Assembly: GCA_024663395.1 (NCBI GenBank)
Contig: JANFAH010000221.1
Coordinates: forward strand, 1 to 11,825
DNA from: Pisolithus tinctorius
Lineage: Eukaryota > Basidiomycota > Agaricomycetes > Boletales > Pisolithaceae
Direction: 5' to 3'
Length of the DNA stretch: 11,825 nt
The first letter of the stretch is position 1; each line of letters begins with the position of its first letter. A program made the position numbers and the translations under genes. Shown here in pieces: positions 8,660-11,825 of this stretch. The notes under the pieces are model-generated. The model was not told where the DNA came from and searched no databases. It worked only from the letters and a program-made list of their open reading frames with translations.

Positions 8660-11600
8660 ATGACAGAAGTGTTGTTCAGGTTATTATCGTTGCCAGCAAA
8701 GTCCAAAGGGTTCACCGCCTACCAGCACACAGTCATCGATGGGGGGTCGGCGTCTTCTCACCCAAACAAAACGCCCCGTTTAGATGCCGATTCTGATCCT
8801 GGTTCTGCGTCTAGGTCTCGGGATCGTGTCAAGGGAAAGTCGGTAGAAAAGGATGGTCCGCTGACGGTGCAAATACATGATTTTGTAGGTGAGTGGGTCG
8901 ATTTTTAATCCGGTGGGGATCCTTCGGTGCCGAACGTTCATGGTGGCCTTTCCTTTGGCGTAGCGGAGTACAGGACAGGGCCGCATATGACAATTCGCTT
9001 GCGAGGGTCAAGCACTGCTTAAAAGTCATTTGACGAAAGGATCAAAAGAACTTCTCCCGACGACGTACGAAGGTGTCTACAACGATTGTCGTGTAGTGGT
9101 CTGTGCGGGCACGAAGGGAGCGGTTCTCTATAATGCCTGGTCATAGAACTCGACCGATCCTGCTGTAACTTGCGCAATGAACTAGTAAAGGCGACAGAAG
9201 ATTGCGATTCCCTCGAATGGTTGAATCGCTTCGTACAAGTCTGTGCATGGTTCGAAGGACAAGTCGTCAGTTCAATGTGTTTCCCAACTGTGGCGTTACC
9301 ACACGCGCTTATGGTTTCTATTGACTGTTTTTTAGATGCTTGTACGCGCTTTACTAGCGTATCTCGATCGCGTGCATGTTCTCAAGAATACGGGGCTTTT
9401 GAATATACAGTATGCAACTCCACTTCAGATGATTTTTCGTTTGGATCCGCTGAAACCTCCATAAGCGATCTCGCTTTCACATCTTTCAAACGACATGTTC
9501 TTGACTACACGACCATCATCGACCTCATTCAGACGGGCGTGCGTGACTGGTTGTCTTGGGAGAGAAACGATGGGTCAGTACTCCACAGTCCTGTCACCTT
9601 TTACCACCGTCTTATGAAAAAAAAAAAGAACTTTCAGCAGGGAAAACCCTCGTCGCGCATATGTCCAGGACCTCGTGTCACATCTCGTCAATCATAGCGT
9701 TTACGCTGTCGTTTTCGAGAGGTTCGTGGGTGAACAGACTCTAGCATATTTTGGAGGAAGCCGAAAAGAAGATTCATCAAGAGGGTTTCACCCCAGAAAG
9801 GTTTCTCGAGCACACAGCGCGGCGTGTTGCAGAGGAACGCGCAGGGCACTGGTGGTTTTTCAGACAACGACAGTGGCTCTGGTAGAGCGTGCTACGAGGC
9901 GCGGACTCCTGGAAGGAAGGCTGGATTGGCTTGCGGCTGGGGGTATGGTCGTGTTTCGTCGTTCAAGCCCTGTGACTGACTGGACCTCTGCGCAGCTATC
10001 GAGCCCCTATGAAGGCTAGAGGAACCGACCGACTCGACACGGCATACACGGAATTTGCAGCTATGGAGGGACTCAATATACTCTGTCGAGAGTTCAAGAT
10101 ATATGTCCAAGTAGGTTTGATCGTTTCCGAACAACGTTTTCTCACCTGAGGACAGAATGTCGTGGCGAACATCATTAAAGACACGGATCACGAGGACGTG
10201 ATGATCGAAAAGCTGCTAGAGTTCAAAACCTTCTGTGAAGGAGCACTTCAGAACGCATTCATTGATCCTCAAACGAACAACCAAACCGCGAATTTTCCTA
10301 CGCGCTCACAGACGCATTCGCATATGGGTTCAAGGCACGGAGAATAAGCCTGCGGAACTGATCGCGAAACATCTGGATCGACTCATGCGCCGTGGTCAAC
10401 GAGACATGTCGGACGCGGAGTTTGACAAGTTGTTGGATTCAGTGCTTGGGTTGTATAGGTACACGGACGACAAAGACGTGTTCAGGACATTTTATCATCG
10501 TGCGCTGTCAAGGAGGTTACTGCTGGAGCGTAGTGCATCGGACGACTTCGAAAAGGCGATGCTAAAGAAACTGAAAGAGAGTCTGTGCCTTCGTTTTCTC
10601 TGCGGCTGTTGATTGCAAGTTGACTCGAAATACCTCTTCAGACTACGATCCGGAATTCGGTATGGGTGACCACATGTTTAACGACTTGGCGCTTTCGCGG
10701 GATCTCTTGCATGAATATCGCAATCGCCTCCCAGAGGGTGGCTCGCGGCATAGTCTATCTGTTATGGTTGCAAAGGAGTTACTGGCCATTCGCAGCTCGG
10801 AAGAAGGACGTCGATCTCCCGCTCTGGGTACGTCGTTAACCTGCTCCATACGCCGCTTTTTACTCACAGAAAATCGGAAACTCGTCCGACAGATGCAATC
10901 CGAACTCGCTGCTTATGTTGCGTTCTATAAAAGCAAACACCAAGGACGCAAGCTGGACTGGGATCATTCCATTGGCACAGCTACACTCAAAGCACGGTTT
11001 TCACCGGTCACGAAGGAGTTGACGGTCAGCCTGTATCAAGCAGTCGTGCTTCTTCTCTTCAATGAATCTGTGGAGCTCGGGTACAAACAGATCCTGGAGG
11101 CCACCCGGATGGGTTCGTCGTTCTTTCATGCCACTACTTACTGATCTTGCGCATACTGACCTCGTTATGTTCTGGTGCAGATGAGGAGAGTTGAAGCGTA
11201 CATTGCAGAGTCTTGCCTGTGCAAACAAGAAAGTACTCAAGAAACAACCTGTAGGGAAGGACGTTGACGAGACGGATGTCTTCTATTTTAACTCCGAGTT
11301 CACGGACCCGCGGGCCAAGGTACATATCAATTCTATCCAGGCTAAGAGACGGTACGTTATTTCCTTCATATTTTGTTGTCCCGCGGATTTATCATATACA
11401 TTTTTATCAGCCCGAAGAATCGACACGCACCAGTCGCATATCGATAGTGACAGAAAGCACTACCTCGACGCTGCTATTGTGCGAATCATGAAAGCAAAGA
11501 AAGAGCTGACATACGAGCAGCTCAAGACACAGACGATCGAGGCTGTGAAGAGCCATTTGTCCCCGAGGTGAGCGTGATCAAGCAGCGTGTTGCGGGATTG

Positions 11601-11663
11601 GTGGAACAGGAGTATTTGAGGCGGGACGAGGATGACATGAACAGGTACATTTATGTTGCTTGA
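8660..11663 (+). CDS. Cullin, CUL4-like scaffold of a RING ubiquitin ligase, with many frame breaks
   Basis: Cullins scaffold E3 ubiquitin ligases; CUL4 members bind DDB1 at the N-terminus and RBX1 at the C-terminus. Approximate exons: 8660-8888, ~8970-9265, 9336-9409, 9466-9573, 9638-9942, 9996-10110, 10156-10580, 10642-10827, 10870-11112, 11181-11351, 11411-11663. The N-terminal leader has TPRLDADSDPGSASRSR and LTVQIHDFV. Helical repeats include LNRFVQVCAWFEGQV, LLAYLDRVHVL and LLEGRLDWLAAG. The cullin core shows DDKDVFRTFYHRALSRRLLL, YDPEFGMGDHMFNDLALSRD, SVSLYQAVVLLLF-type sequence (here TVSLYQAVVLLLFN) and LKRTLQSLACANKKVL. The winged-helix end has IVRIMKAKKELTYEQL, where the neddylation Lys is at 11491-11493, and finishes DMNRYIYVA. 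About a dozen one-base losses break the frame, and every conserved block is otherwise preserved. It is either an intact gene with sequence errors or a young pseudogene. Cullin family certain; CUL4 rather than CUL3 is likely. Confidence 0.92.
9617..9627 (+). repeat. 11-base A run in a cullin intron
   Basis: A homopolymer of eleven A lies about 10 nt before the AG acceptor of the intron 9574-9637. It is unusual because fungal acceptors normally follow pyrimidines. It lies in non-coding sequence and is the longest homopolymer I noticed, so its true length is uncertain. Confidence 0.7.
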
Positions 11664-11825
11664 TATGGTAACAGTGTTTCCCCTTTGTTGTTGTAACAAA
11701 TGCATAGGAAATTATTGTTGCAGATCCTGAGCCCCGTATGAAAGGTGTTGGTCGAACTGTTCGGAAGTGAGCCCAAAATGTTCATATCAGTCGACCAGAT
11801 GACATCGGGAGCGCCACCATGCCCC
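11664..11825. other. Downstream flank of the cullin gene
   Basis: This sequence follows the cullin stop codon (TGA 11661-11663) to the window edge. It should contain the cullin 3' untranslated region. I see no further gene start or recognisable motif. Confidence 0.5.

Noticed and set aside
9675..10019. Possible separate small gene within the cullin region.
   Set aside because: Its useful part (TVALVERATRRGLLEGRLDWLA) is cullin sequence; the apparent separation comes from frame breaks on both sides.

Overview
The window looks like nuclear DNA of a filamentous basidiomycete, most likely a mushroom-forming agaricomycete. Genes are broken by many short GT-AG introns (about 40-90 nt) with CTAAC/CTGAC-type branch sites. 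Once spliced by eye, the proteins fit conserved eukaryotic families, with the closest resemblance to basidiomycete versions. I see no bacterial genes, rRNA, tRNA, CRISPR array or recognisable transposon. The organism call rests on gene structure and remembered family features, not on a search.

Layout. (1) Positions 1-1456, plus strand: the 3' part of a SPO22/ZIP4-like meiosis gene that enters from the left edge. (2) 1605-3739, minus strand: a complete UTP18-type WD40 gene of the small-subunit processome, tail-to-tail with the first gene across 148 nt. (3) 3740-5156: a gene-poor divergent spacer ending in a pyrimidine-rich promoter tract. (4) 5157-6814, plus strand: a heterotrimeric G-protein alpha subunit gene, with a second possible 3' end reaching 7223. 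(5) 7224-8659: a second gene-poor stretch. (6) 8660-11663, plus strand: a cullin gene, best matched to fungal CUL4. The last 162 nt hold nothing I can name. The four genes belong to unrelated housekeeping or signalling systems (meiotic crossover, ribosome biogenesis, GPCR signalling, ubiquitin ligation) and do not form a cluster.

Two observations stand out. First, the G-alpha frame closes only if a single-nucleotide exon (A at 6665) lies between two introns. The Asp346 codon is then assembled from three exons. The same one-base exon joins in frame to two different downstream cassettes (6772-6814, or 7111-7129 plus 7203-7223). Both give G-alpha-like C-terminal tails, and both complete the split codon as Asp (GAC or GAT). 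This predicts two isoforms that differ in the receptor-contacting tail. Second, the cullin, UTP18 and SPO22 genes carry many one-base frame breaks, nearly all explained by a lost base and often in a homopolymer, while the protein sequence on both sides stays conserved. That pattern suggests residual deletion errors in a draft assembly more than true gene decay, although decay of the cullin cannot be excluded from this sequence alone.
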